64,000 nt of DNA. Origin: Catonella morbi ATCC 51271 (lineage in GTDB: Bacteria; Bacillota; Clostridia; Lachnospirales; Lachnospiraceae). A program made the position numbers and the translations under genes. The stretch's first letter is position 1, and each line of letters starts with the position of its first letter. The DNA lies in assembly GCF_000160035.2 (NCBI RefSeq), contig NZ_KI535367.1:248001-312000 (forward strand). Direction: 5' to 3'. Shown piece by piece: positions 1 to 8,424 of this stretch. The notes beneath the pieces are model-generated. The model searched no databases. It saw only the letters and a list, made by a program, of their open reading frames with translations, and had not been told where the DNA came from.

Positions 1-714
1 CTGGAAGGATTATTAAAAGCAAATGTATCGGGACTTATAATAGAGGGAACGAGGTCGAGTTTTCCAAACCCTAATATAAGACTTTATAAAGAGATAGAAA
101 AAAGGAGTATTCCAACCATTTTCATTCATAACCATTATAGTAATCAAACCTTTGACAGTATAGAAATGTCGGATTCACAGGCAAGTTATGAGCTTACAAA
201 GAGATTGATTAAAAATGGTCATAAGCGTATAGGAGGAATATTCAAATATGATGATGTACAAGGGCTTGAGAGGTATAGAGGATTCATAGAGTGTCTTTCC
301 GACTATGGAGTTAAATTTGATGATGACTGTATACGCTGGTATTCGACAAAGGATATGGATGAGAAGTTAACTACCAAGAGTCTTTCCAAAATGTACAGAA
401 GAACGAGAGATTGCACAGCTATGATAATGTATAACGATGAAATTGCAGATTATTACCTGGAGTTTTTGGAAAGTAAAGCCATATCCGTACCAAGAGATTT
501 GTCGATGGTTTCTTTTGATGATGCAAGGTTAGCCGAACATGGAGATTTGAAGATTCTATCGGCCGTGCATCCCAAATTTGAACTTGGAAGGCTTGCTGCA
601 AAGAATCTGCTAAAAATGTTAAATGACAGTCATTGGCAGAACAAAAATTATTCGCACAGATTTCCGGTAGTGTTTAATGATGGAAATTCTGTAAGGGACA
701 TAAGAAATATATAA
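1..714 (+). CDS. araR: Arabinose-responsive repressor AraR, C-terminal part (5' end outside window)
   Basis: The frame is open from base 1, so the gene starts upstream and only its last 237 residues are seen. They form a LacI/GalR-type effector-binding domain: a GIFKYDDVQGLERYRGF segment, a D/E-rich middle, SMVSFDD, and a tail running AVHPKFELGRLAAKNLL. AraR proteins join an N-terminal GntR-type winged helix (not visible here) to this domain and repress arabinose genes until L-arabinose binds. The gene ends 15 bp before araA and is probably co-transcribed with it, giving an autoregulated operon. The name rests on domain type plus context; another sugar-responsive regulator of the same fold is the alternative. 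Confidence 0.85.
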   Translation: MEGLLKANVSGLIIEGTRSSFPNPNIRLYKEIEKRSIPTIFIHNHYSNQTFDSIEMSDSQASYELTKRLIKNGHKRIGGIFKYDDVQGLERYRGFIECLSDYGVKFDDDCIRWYSTKDMDEKLTTKSLSKMYRRTRDCTAMIMYNDEIADYYLEFLESKAISVPRDLSMVSFDDARLAEHGDLKILSAVHPKFELGRLAAKNLLKMLNDSHWQNKNYSHRFPVVFNDGNSVRDIRNI

Positions 715-729
715 TAGGAGGAAGTTTCA

Positions 730-2169
730 ATGGGAAAATTGTATTTTGTAGTAGGTTCACAGGATTTATACGGTGATGAATGCCTAAAGCAGGTAGCGGC
801 AGACAGCAAAGAAATGGCAGAGTTCTTAAATGAGAAGTTAAAGGGTATAGCAGAGGTAGAACTCCTGCCAACAGTAGAAACCTCAGAACTTTGTATAAGC
901 AATCTCCGCAAGGCTTCAAATGATGATGATTGTGTGGGTGTAGTAACCTGGATGCATACATTTTCACCTGCCAAAATGTGGATAAAAGGCCTACAGGAAC
1001 TTAGAAAGCCGCTTCTTCACCTTCATACACAGGCTAATGAAAAACTCCCTTATGACAGCATAGATATGGACTTTATGAATCTCAACCAGGCAGCTCACGG
1101 TGACAGAGAATATGCTTTCATCTTGGCAAGGATGGGGATAGTACACGAGGTGGCAGCAGGCTTTTATAAGCATGCAAATGTAATTGCTAAGATTAAGCGT
1201 TTTGCGGAAGTAGCAAAGGCTATAGCATTTTCAAGAAAACTTAAAGTGGCTTCATTCGGAAACAATATGAGAGAAGTTGCCGTAACTGACGGTGACAGGG
1301 TAGAAAGTCAGATTAGATTCGGCTGGGAATGTAACTATTACGCAGTTGGTGATATTGTAGATATAGCATCAAAGGTTACAAAAGAAGAAGTAGATGCGAA
1401 AATGAAGGAATACACTGATAAATATACCATGGCAACAGATAAGGTTGATGCAGTATATGAACAGGCAAAGTATGAAGTGGCGATTGAGAAATTTTTAACA
1501 AAAAACAAGATAGGAGCTTTTGCGGATACCTTCCAGGATTTACATGGGCTTAAGCAGCTTCCGGGTATTGCAGTACAGAACCTTATGACCAAGGGAATAG
1601 GCTTTGGACCTGAAGGAGACTACAAAATATCAGCAATGTCTGCAATCCTTATGAAGATGGCTGAGGGAAGAGAGGGGGCTACAGGCTTTATTGAGGATTA
1701 TACCTATGACCTTACGGAAGGGGAAGAGCTTGAACTTGCTTCCCATATGCTTGAAGTTCCGCCCGCTTTCGCAGCGACAAAGCCTGAAATTCAGGTACAT
1801 CCGCTTGGAATAGGCGGCAAGGATGATCCTGCAAGACTTGTATTTGACGGTGTTACAGGAGACGGAATACAGGTGACAATGGTGGATATGGGGGACAGAT
1901 TCAGAATAATCTGTGCGGATATAGAACTGGTAAAACAGCCTAAGCCAATGCCCAAACTTCCTGTAGCCAGAATAATGTACCGCCATAAACCTGATTTTAA
2001 TATCGGAACTTCTGCCTGGTGTTATGCAGGCGGCGCACACCACTCGGTAGTATCTACTGCACTTACAAGGGATGATATAGCTATGTTTGCAAGACTTACG
2101 GGAACAGAACTTATTACTATAGGAGATGATACCACAGAAGCTGATTTGCAGAAGTTCTTTATGAAATAA
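730..2169 (+). CDS. araA: L-arabinose isomerase
   Basis: This cytoplasmic enzyme converts L-arabinose to L-ribulose, the first step of arabinose use. The 479 residues are close to the usual family length (about 475-500). Metal and catalytic residues of the family are visible: Glu295 in GFGPEGDYK, Glu322 in FIEDYTYDL, His339 in SHMLEV and the His437/His438 pair in GGAHHSV. A good ribosome site (AGGAGG) lies before the ATG. The gene is second in the arabinose cluster, with araD starting 10 bp after its stop, so translation is probably coupled. Expression should follow AraR. Confidence 0.97.
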   Translation: MGKLYFVVGSQDLYGDECLKQVAADSKEMAEFLNEKLKGIAEVELLPTVETSELCISNLRKASNDDDCVGVVTWMHTFSPAKMWIKGLQELRKPLLHLHTQANEKLPYDSIDMDFMNLNQAAHGDREYAFILARMGIVHEVAAGFYKHANVIAKIKRFAEVAKAIAFSRKLKVASFGNNMREVAVTDGDRVESQIRFGWECNYYAVGDIVDIASKVTKEEVDAKMKEYTDKYTMATDKVDAVYEQAKYEVAIEKFLTKNKIGAFADTFQDLHGLKQLPGIAVQNLMTKGIGFGPEGDYKISAMSAILMKMAEGREGATGFIEDYTYDLTEGEELELASHMLEVPPAFAATKPEIQVHPLGIGGKDDPARLVFDGVTGDGIQVTMVDMGDRFRIICADIELVKQPKPMPKLPVARIMYRHKPDFNIGTSAWCYAGGAHHSVVSTALTRDDIAMFARLTGTELITIGDDTTEADLQKFFMK

Positions 2170-2179
2170 GGAGGGGGCT

Positions 2180-2875
2180 ATGCTTGAGGAACTTAAAAAA
2201 AGTGTGTATGAAGCCAATATGCTTTTGCCAAAATACGGACTTGTTACCTTTACTTGGGGAAATGTGTCTGGAATAGACAGAGAAAAAGGGCTTGTGGTTA
2301 TAAAACCAAGCGGGGTGGAATACGATAAATTAAAGCCTGAGGACATGGTTGTAATTGACCTTGACGGAAATAGGGCGGAGGGGGAGCTTAATCCCTCCTC
2401 CGATACCAAAACTCACCTTGAGCTGTACAAGGCTTTTGACAATATAGGAGGGATAGTACATACTCATTCGCCGTATGCAGTCGGTTTTGCACAGGCAGGA
2501 GAGGATATTCCCTGCATGGGAACTACGCAATGCGATTATTTTTATGGAAATATCCCTTGTATAAGGCATCTTACCAAGGAAGAAATAGAGGAAGATTACG
2601 AGAAGAATACAGGACTTGTGATTGTGAAAACTTTTAAGGATAAAAATATAAATCCGACTTATGTTCCGGCCTGTGTATGCAAAAGCCATGGACCTTTTTC
2701 CTGGGGAAAGACTCCGTTTGAAGCTGTACATAATGCAGTGGTTATGGAAGAAGTGGCTAAGATGGATATATTTACGAAGATTATTAATCCTAAGGCAGAA
2801 AATGCACCTGCACATTATCTTGAGAAGCATTTTACAAGAAAGCATGGTCCGAATGCATATTATGGGCAGAAGTAA
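2180..2875 (+). CDS. araD: L-ribulose-5-phosphate 4-epimerase
   Basis: A class II aldolase-family enzyme of 231 residues that interconverts L-ribulose 5-phosphate and D-xylulose 5-phosphate, feeding arabinose carbon into the pentose phosphate pathway. The zinc-binding histidines are in [14 protein letters not shown] and in HGPFSWGK; the phosphate-binding TWGNVSG and KPSGV motifs lie near the N terminus. The start has GGAGGGGG just upstream. It lies between araA and the FGGY kinase in the same orientation with short spacers, consistent with one transcript. Confidence 0.96.
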   Translation: MLEELKKSVYEANMLLPKYGLVTFTWGNVSGIDREKGLVVIKPSGVEYDKLKPEDMVVIDLDGNRAEGELNPSSDTKTHLELYKAFDNIGGIVHTHSPYAVGFAQAGEDIPCMGTTQCDYFYGNIPCIRHLTKEEIEEDYEKNTGLVIVKTFKDKNINPTYVPACVCKSHGPFSWGKTPFEAVHNAVVMEEVAKMDIFTKIINPKAENAPAHYLEKHFTRKHGPNAYYGQK

Positions 2876-2922
2876 AAAAGTAAGAAAAAATTTGGCTGAC
2901 GTAATGGAGAAACGGAGAAGAT

Positions 2923-4524
2923 ATGGAAAACAAATCAATTTGTACCGACAAAACAGAGATTATTAAGCAGGGCAAAACTTCACTTGGCATAGAGTTCGGT
3001 TCAACAAGAATAAAGGCTGTACTGATTGACTTTACGGGTGAGGTACTTGCGGTAGGTTTTCATGATTGGGAAAATTCTCTCACCGATGGAACATGGACTT
3101 ATCCTTTGGATGAAATCCATGAAGGTGCAAGGAAATGCTATACTTCGTTAAGAAAAAATGTAGAGGAAAAGTATGGAGTTACCCTTAAAAAGATAGGCTC
3201 TATGGGCATAAGTGCGATGATGCATGGGCTTATGGCCTTTGATAAAGAGTGTAAGCTTCTTACACCGTTTAAGACCTGGAGAAACAGTGATACTGAGGCT
3301 GCAGCAGATGAACTTACGGAGCTTTTTGACTTTAACATTCCTCTAAGATGGACTGTAGCACATGTTTATCAGGCTGTACTTGATAAAAAGGAATACGTGA
3401 AGGAACTTGATTTTGCTGCAACCTTAGCGGCATACATACATTTTAAACTTACAGGTAAAAAGGTTATAGGAGTAGGTGATGCTGCGGGAATATTTCCTGT
3501 CTCCGGAGGAAATTATGATAAGGGAATGTCTGATAAATTTATTAAACTTGTTTCAGAAAAAGGATATGAGATAAACCCTATGGAGGTTTTTCCAAAGGTA
3601 CTTTCCGCAGGAGATAATGCAGGAAACTTAACTGCTGCCGGAGCAGCCTTTCTTGATGAAAGCGGCAATTTAGAGGCGGGAGTGCCTATGTGTCCGCCCG
3701 AGGGAGATGCAGGCACAGGAATGGTAGCCACAGATTCGGTTGCGGTAGGCACGGGAAATGTATCTGCAGGAACTTCTATTTTTGCAATGCTTGTGCTTGA
3801 AAAGGGCTTATCCAAGTTGTACAGAGAGATAGATATGGTGACTACACCTGACGGATATCCGGTGGCTATGGCGCATGCTAATAACTGTACCTCAGACTTA
3901 AATGCCTGGGTGAATATATTTAAGGAATTTGCAGAGCTTTTTGGCATCAAGGCAGATATGGGCGAGTTGTATGGGAAGTTATATAATAATTCCCTAAGCG
4001 GAGACAAGGACTGCGACGGACTTCTTTCTTACGGCTATTATTCGGGAGAGGGTATAGTTCACCTGAATGAGGGCAGGCCATTATTTGTAAGAATGCCTGA
4101 GAGTAAGTTTAACCTTGCAAACTTTATGAGATCTCATCTTTACGCTTCACTTGGGGCAGTTAAGATTGGGCTTGATATTCTCTTGAAGGATGAGAAGGTG
4201 AAGGTAACTAAGATAATGGGGCATGGAGGACTTTTTAAGACTCCTCTGGTTGCACAGAGTTATCTGGCGGCAGCAGTAAATGCTCCTGTAACAGTTATGG
4301 ATACAGCAGGCGAGGGCGGACCTTGGGGAATGGCTGTACTTGCAGCTTACTTGCTTAACAGGGAGAATATGAGCCTTTCCGAGTATTTGGAAAAGGTTAT
4401 ATTTAAGAATGCAACCGGAACTACGGTAGAACCTGATGAACTTGACGTAAAGGGGCTTGAAGAGTATATGGAGAAGTTTAAGGCAGGAATAGAGGTAGAG
4501 AAGAAAGCAGTGGAAGTTTTATAA
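2923..4524 (+). CDS. FGGY-family carbohydrate kinase, probable L-ribulokinase
   Basis: A 533-residue sugar kinase of the FGGY/actin-like ATPase fold. The N terminus carries the phosphate-1 loop GIEFGSTRIKAVLID, and the second half has GTGNVSAGTSIFAM and a late glycine-rich AGEGGPWGMAVLAAY segment for nucleotide binding. Directly behind araA and araD, the expected substrate is L-ribulose, giving L-ribulose 5-phosphate for AraD. It does not look like the classical long AraB and reads more like the xylulokinase-type FGGY proteins that replace AraB in several Clostridia, so no symbol is given. Xylulose is the main alternative substrate. Confidence 0.85.
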   Translation: MENKSICTDKTEIIKQGKTSLGIEFGSTRIKAVLIDFTGEVLAVGFHDWENSLTDGTWTYPLDEIHEGARKCYTSLRKNVEEKYGVTLKKIGSMGISAMMHGLMAFDKECKLLTPFKTWRNSDTEAAADELTELFDFNIPLRWTVAHVYQAVLDKKEYVKELDFAATLAAYIHFKLTGKKVIGVGDAAGIFPVSGGNYDKGMSDKFIKLVSEKGYEINPMEVFPKVLSAGDNAGNLTAAGAAFLDESGNLEAGVPMCPPEGDAGTGMVATDSVAVGTGNVSAGTSIFAMLVLEKGLSKLYREIDMVTTPDGYPVAMAHANNCTSDLNAWVNIFKEFAELFGIKADMGELYGKLYNNSLSGDKDCDGLLSYGYYSGEGIVHLNEGRPLFVRMPESKFNLANFMRSHLYASLGAVKIGLDILLKDEKVKVTKIMGHGGLFKTPLVAQSYLAAAVNAPVTVMDTAGEGGPWGMAVLAAYLLNRENMSLSEYLEKVIFKNATGTTVEPDELDVKGLEEYMEKFKAGIEVEKKAVEVL

Positions 4525-4553
4525 AGGTATCCGGGTTGCTATAAAAAATATCA

Positions 4554-4605
4554 AAAGAGGAGTTCTGAAAATTGTGATTCTATAAGGTTTTCAGGTCTCC
4601 TCTTT
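4554..4605 (+). terminator. Hairpin after the arabinose cluster, probable terminator
   Basis: The arms AAAGAGGAG (4554-4562) and CTCCTCTTT (4597-4605) enclose a second stem CTGAAAA/TTTTCAG. The U-run after the stem is weak, so it may be a stabilising 3' hairpin rather than a strong terminator. Confidence 0.5.
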
Positions 4606-4637
4606 CCTGTGCTAAATTTTAAGAGTCGCAGATTTTT

Positions 4638-4770
4638 TTGAAAAGTCAGTGTTTTACTACTGAAATTATATTGAAAAGTCATAAAAATTATGCAATAATA
4701 TTATTGAAAAGTCATAAAATTATGATTGAAAATATATTGAAAAGTCAAATTTGAGGTTAATTAAATGCTG
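4638..4770 (+). repeat. Four copies of TTGAAAAGTCA at an exact 33-bp period
   Basis: The 11-mer TTGAAAAGTCA occurs at 4638-4648, 4671-4681, 4704-4714 and 4737-4747, each exactly 33 bp after the last. Between the cores, units 2 and 3 also share a following ATAAAA-TTATG segment, whereas units 1 and 4 differ. The last unit runs into the start codon of the ATPase at 4765. A 33-bp step places each core on nearly the same face of the helix. Confidence 0.85.
4671..4699 (+). promoter_or_regulatory. Possible sigma-A promoter inside the 33-bp array
   Basis: TTGAAA (4671-4676), which is the start of repeat unit 2, is followed after 17 bp by AATAAT (4694-4699). This is a plausible promoter for the ATPase gene. 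The other repeat units supply a -35-like TTGAAA without a comparably good -10. Confidence 0.35.
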
Positions 4771-6102
4771 ATTAGAAAAATTGAAACTCTCATTGAAGAA
4801 CATTTAAAAAGTAATTCTGAAAAGGTTTTGTTGGTTGATGGTGCACGACAGGTGGGAAAAACTTACATTATTCGTTATGTTGGACAAAAACTATATAAAA
4901 ACTTTATTGAGATTAATATGATAGAAGATTCTCTAAAGAATAAGCTGTTTGAAGGTATTAAAACTGTAGAGGACTTTTATCTGCAGATTAGTATGCTGGC
5001 AGGAAATAAGATGGAACAGAAGGAAAATACGCTTATTTTTATAGATGAAATACAGGCCTATCCACATCTTTTAACCTTACTTAAGTTTTTATCACAAGAT
5101 GATAAATATACTTTTATTGCAAGCGATTCATTGTTAGGGGTCACATTATCACAGACAACTTCAATACCTATGGGAAGTATAAGAAAAGTAAGAATGTTCC
5201 CGCTTGATTTTGAGGAATTTTTATATGCCAATGGATTTAATGAGATGAGTATATCACTTTTGCGTAAAAAATATGAAAAAGAAGAATCACTTGATGAAGC
5301 CACACATAATAAGATGATGGATTTATTTCGTAAATATTTATTGGTGGGAGGACTTCCTGAGGCAGTAAATTCATATTTGGCCAATCAGAATATTGTCCTT
5401 GTTCGTGAGATCCAGAATGAAATTCGTGAATATTATGCTGCTGATGCTTCGAAATATGATGAGGAAAATAAGCTTAAGATCCGAAGAATATACGATATGC
5501 TTCCTTCTAACATGGAAAATAAGAAGAAGAGGGTTGTAGCAAAAAATATTGAAAATAAAAAGGGGAAAACATTCAGCGATTATGAAGATGAATTTGAATA
5601 CCTTATAAGTGCAGGTATTGCCCTCAATGTTCAGGCTATATCAAATCCAGGTTTTCCTCTTGTTCAGTCAAGCAGTAAGAACTTACTCAAGTTATATTTA
5701 AACGATGTAGGCATATTAACAAGTATACTTTACGGAAATAATATCAGAGCTGTATTAGATGATAAATGCAGTATTAATCTCGGCTCAGTTTATGAAAGTG
5801 TCGTTGCGAGTGAACTAATAGCACATGGATATAAACTATTCTACTATGATAACAGAGATAAGGGAGAGGTAGACTACCTAATTGATGATTATAACTCACT
5901 TTCGGTTGTACCGATTGAGGTAAAATCCGGAAAGGATTATACAGTACACAGTGCTCTCAGTAATTTTGTAAAAAATGAAGCTTATAATATAAAAAAGGCT
6001 TATGTGTTGTCAAACCAAAGAGAAGTTAAGTGTAAGAGGGGGATAATTTATCTGCCTATATATTATATAATGTTTTTTGAAGATACAGCAGGCAGATTAT
6101 AA
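4765..6102 (+). CDS. AAA-type ATPase with DUF4143 C-terminal domain
   Basis: A 445-residue protein. The N-terminal P-loop is GARQVGKT (residues 26-33) and Walker B is IFIDEIQ (Asp94-Glu95). The family has a C-terminal DUF4143 domain; here that part includes a PD-(D/E)xK-like stretch, EVDYLIDD followed by VPIEVKSGK. Such ATPases are common, often multicopy, in gut anaerobes. Their function is not established; some are annotated near toxin-antitoxin or defence genes. It stands alone between the arabinose genes and htpG, with the 33-bp array running into its start codon. No clear AGGAGG site is visible upstream; TTGAGG lies about 8 bases before the ATG. Confidence 0.85.
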   Translation: MLIRKIETLIEEHLKSNSEKVLLVDGARQVGKTYIIRYVGQKLYKNFIEINMIEDSLKNKLFEGIKTVEDFYLQISMLAGNKMEQKENTLIFIDEIQAYPHLLTLLKFLSQDDKYTFIASDSLLGVTLSQTTSIPMGSIRKVRMFPLDFEEFLYANGFNEMSISLLRKKYEKEESLDEATHNKMMDLFRKYLLVGGLPEAVNSYLANQNIVLVREIQNEIREYYAADASKYDEENKLKIRRIYDMLPSNMENKKKRVVAKNIENKKGKTFSDYEDEFEYLISAGIALNVQAISNPGFPLVQSSSKNLLKLYLNDVGILTSILYGNNIRAVLDDKCSINLGSVYESVVASELIAHGYKLFYYDNRDKGEVDYLIDDYNSLSVVPIEVKSGKDYTVHSALSNFVKNEAYNIKKAYVLSNQREVKCKRGIIYLPIYYIMFFEDTAGRL

Positions 6103-6110
6103 AATGTTTA

Positions 6111-6137
6111 TTAGCACTCAATAAAAAAGAGTGCTAA
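6111..6137 (+). promoter_or_regulatory. CIRCE operator (HrcA binding site)
   Basis: A perfect TTAGCACTC (6111-6119), nine-base spacer and GAGTGCTAA (6129-6137). This is the consensus CIRCE inverted repeat bound by the heat-shock repressor HrcA. It lies just upstream of the htpG -35 box. Confidence 0.97.
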
Positions 6138-6144
6138 TAAAATC

Positions 6145-6173
6145 TTGACAAGTATCAAAATCAGTATTATTAT
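6145..6173 (+). promoter_or_regulatory. htpG promoter
   Basis: TTGACA at 6145-6150, a 17-bp spacer and TATTAT at 6168-6173. The -35 is 7 bp downstream of CIRCE, so HrcA bound there would block RNA polymerase. A small hairpin, CGAAC (6180-6184) with GTTCG (6196-6200) followed by five T, falls at or next to the expected transcript start. It may act as a 5' stabiliser or weak attenuator. Confidence 0.85.
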
Positions 6174-6287
6174 AATAATCGAACGGTTTATTACTGTTCG
6201 GTTTTTATCTTTTAAATGGATAAAAAGTATAAAACAAATAATCTATGCTTTAGACAAAAAATATATGAATACAAGGAGAAAAATACA

Positions 6288-8243
6288 ATGGGAAATATTG
6301 AAAAAGGTTCATTATCAATTACTTCGGAAAACATATTTCCGATTATTAAAAAATGGCTCTACTCTGACCATGATATCTTTTTAAGAGAGCTTGTTTCAAA
6401 TGCCTGCGATGCCATAACAAAGCTTAAAAAGTTAGATGGCATAGGAGAATGGAAAGCACCGGAAGATAACAAATTCAGAGTAGATGTAATCACTGACAGT
6501 GAAGCAAAGACTATAACCGTCATTGATAACGGTATTGGTATGACAGCCGATGAGGTGAAGACATACATCAACCAGATAGCTTTTTCGGGAGCACAGAGCT
6601 TCCTTGAGAAGTATAAGGATAAGGCAAGTGAAGAGCAGATTATTGGTCACTTTGGACTTGGTTTTTACTCAGCTTTCATGGTAGCAAGAAGAGTTACCAT
6701 AGACACCCTTTCATATAAAGAGGGTGAAAAGGCTGTACACTGGGCTTCCGATGAAGGTGTTGACTTTACTATGGAGGACGGTGACAGGACAGAACGCGGA
6801 ACCAAGATTACCCTTTACTTAAATGATGATTGCTATGAATTTGCCAATGAATACAGAGTTAAGGAAATTTTGGAGAAATACTGCTCATTTATGCCGGTTG
6901 AAATCTACTATACCAATTCAAATGCGATTAAGACAGAAAAAACAGAGGTAGTAGAGGACAAAGAAGGTGAGAAGAAAGAAGAAGCACCAAAGCCTGTAAA
7001 TGAAATCCACCCACTTTGGACAAAGCATCCGAATGAAGTTAAGGAAGAGGATTATAAAGAATTCTACAGAAAGGTGTTCAGAGATTATAAAGAGCCTCTT
7101 TTCTGGATTCACCTCAATATGGATTATCCGTTTAATTTGAAGGGTATTCTTTACTTCCCTAAGATTAATAACGAGTATGAGGCAGCAGAGGGAACTATTA
7201 AGCTTTACAACAATCAGGTATTTATTGCAGACAATATCAAGGAAGTTATTCCTGAGTTCCTGCTCTTATTAAAGGGAGTAATTGACTGTCCTGATTTACC
7301 GCTTAATGTATCCAGAAGTGCTTTGCAGAATGACGGTTTTGTGAAAAAAATATCAGACTATATAACAAAGAAGGTAGCTGAGAAGCTTTCGGGACTTTGC
7401 AAGACTGACAGAGAAAACTATGAGAAATACTGGGATGATATCAGTCCATTTATTAAATACGGCTGTTTAAAGGATGATAAGTTTGAAGAGAAAATGAAGG
7501 AATTCATTCTCTTTAAGGACTTAAACGACAAGTATGTAACCTTTGATGACTATGTAAAGACTATAGAGCCTGAAAAGGAAGAAGCAGAAGAAAAGCCTGA
7601 GGAAGAAAATAAAGAGGATGCTGAGGTAGAGCCTGATAAACCTAAGAAGATAATTTACTATGTAACTGATGTGCGTGAGCAGAGCCAGTATATCAATATG
7701 TTCAAGGAGCATGGGCTTAATGCGGTTGTACTTTCACATAGAATAGACCAGCCGTTTATGAATGCGCTTGAGATGAAAAATGATGACCTTAAGTTTGAGC
7801 GTATTGACTCAAAGGTAAATGCTTCCGCAAAGAATGATATACCTGAGGAAGAACTTAAAACTATGACAGATAGTTTGTCTGAGCTTTTCAAGAAGGCACT
7901 TGGCAAGGAGAAGCTTGAAGTTAAGGTAGAAAGTCTTAAGAATGAGAATGTCTCTTCCATGATGACTGTATCCGAAGAAATGCGCAGGATGCAGGAAATG
8001 ATGAAACAGTACGGAATGGGAACCAATCCTTTTGAAGCGGGAGAGGTACTTGTGCTTAACAGTAACAATGCCCTTGTTAAATATCTGCTTGAGCATAAGG
8101 AAGAGGTTGACAATGAGAAGGTTAAAATCTTCTGCGAACAGCTTTACGACCTTGCAGCCATTGCAAACCGTCCATTAGAGCCGGAGGCTATGACTAAATT
8201 TATAACAAGGAGCAATGAAGTGCTTAAACTTCTTGCTGAATAA
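6288..8243 (+). CDS. htpG: Chaperone protein HtpG (Hsp90)
   Basis: An ATP-dependent Hsp90-family chaperone of 651 residues. GHKL/Bergerat ATP-site motifs are visible in order: LVSNACDAITKL, DNGIGM, GHFGLGFYSAFM and GTKITLYL. A Glu/Lys-rich charged linker (EEKPEEENKEDAEVEPDK) interrupts the later part. I take the ATG at 6288 as start: it begins the conserved MGNIEKGSLSI and has AAGGAG at 6273-6278. An upstream in-frame ATG at 6216 would add 24 residues foreign to the family and lacks a ribosome site. Control by heat stress through CIRCE/HrcA is directly indicated. The gene is monocistronic, with its own terminator. Confidence 0.96.
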   Translation: MGNIEKGSLSITSENIFPIIKKWLYSDHDIFLRELVSNACDAITKLKKLDGIGEWKAPEDNKFRVDVITDSEAKTITVIDNGIGMTADEVKTYINQIAFSGAQSFLEKYKDKASEEQIIGHFGLGFYSAFMVARRVTIDTLSYKEGEKAVHWASDEGVDFTMEDGDRTERGTKITLYLNDDCYEFANEYRVKEILEKYCSFMPVEIYYTNSNAIKTEKTEVVEDKEGEKKEEAPKPVNEIHPLWTKHPNEVKEEDYKEFYRKVFRDYKEPLFWIHLNMDYPFNLKGILYFPKINNEYEAAEGTIKLYNNQVFIADNIKEVIPEFLLLLKGVIDCPDLPLNVSRSALQNDGFVKKISDYITKKVAEKLSGLCKTDRENYEKYWDDISPFIKYGCLKDDKFEEKMKEFILFKDLNDKYVTFDDYVKTIEPEKEEAEEKPEEENKEDAEVEPDKPKKIIYYVTDVREQSQYINMFKEHGLNAVVLSHRIDQPFMNALEMKNDDLKFERIDSKVNASAKNDIPEEELKTMTDSLSELFKKALGKEKLEVKVESLKNENVSSMMTVSEEMRRMQEMMKQYGMGTNPFEAGEVLVLNSNNALVKYLLEHKEEVDNEKVKIFCEQLYDLAAIANRPLEPEAMTKFITRSNEVLKLLAE

Positions 8244-8247
8244 AAAT

Positions 8248-8280
8248 AAAAGGACAGGGTATTATGCCTTGTCCTTTTGT
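8248..8280 (+). terminator. htpG terminator
   Basis: The stem AAAGGACAGG pairs with CCTTGTCCTTT around the loop TATTATG and is followed by a T-run. It lies 5 bp after the htpG stop codon. Confidence 0.85.
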
Positions 8281-8424
8281 GAATATTTTGTGTAGTATCT
8301 ATAAACTTTTAAACTGAAATAGTATACAAAAAGTAAAATAATTTTAATAGGTTGTTTATAGACAAAAATATTAAAAAATGGTAGGATTGGAGCAGATATT
8401 TTAAGAAATACAGGAGAAAAATTT

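Noticed and set aside
630-2409. Long minus-strand frames opposite araR/araA/araD
   Set aside because: They have no ribosome sites or recognisable domains and mirror well-supported genes on the plus strand.
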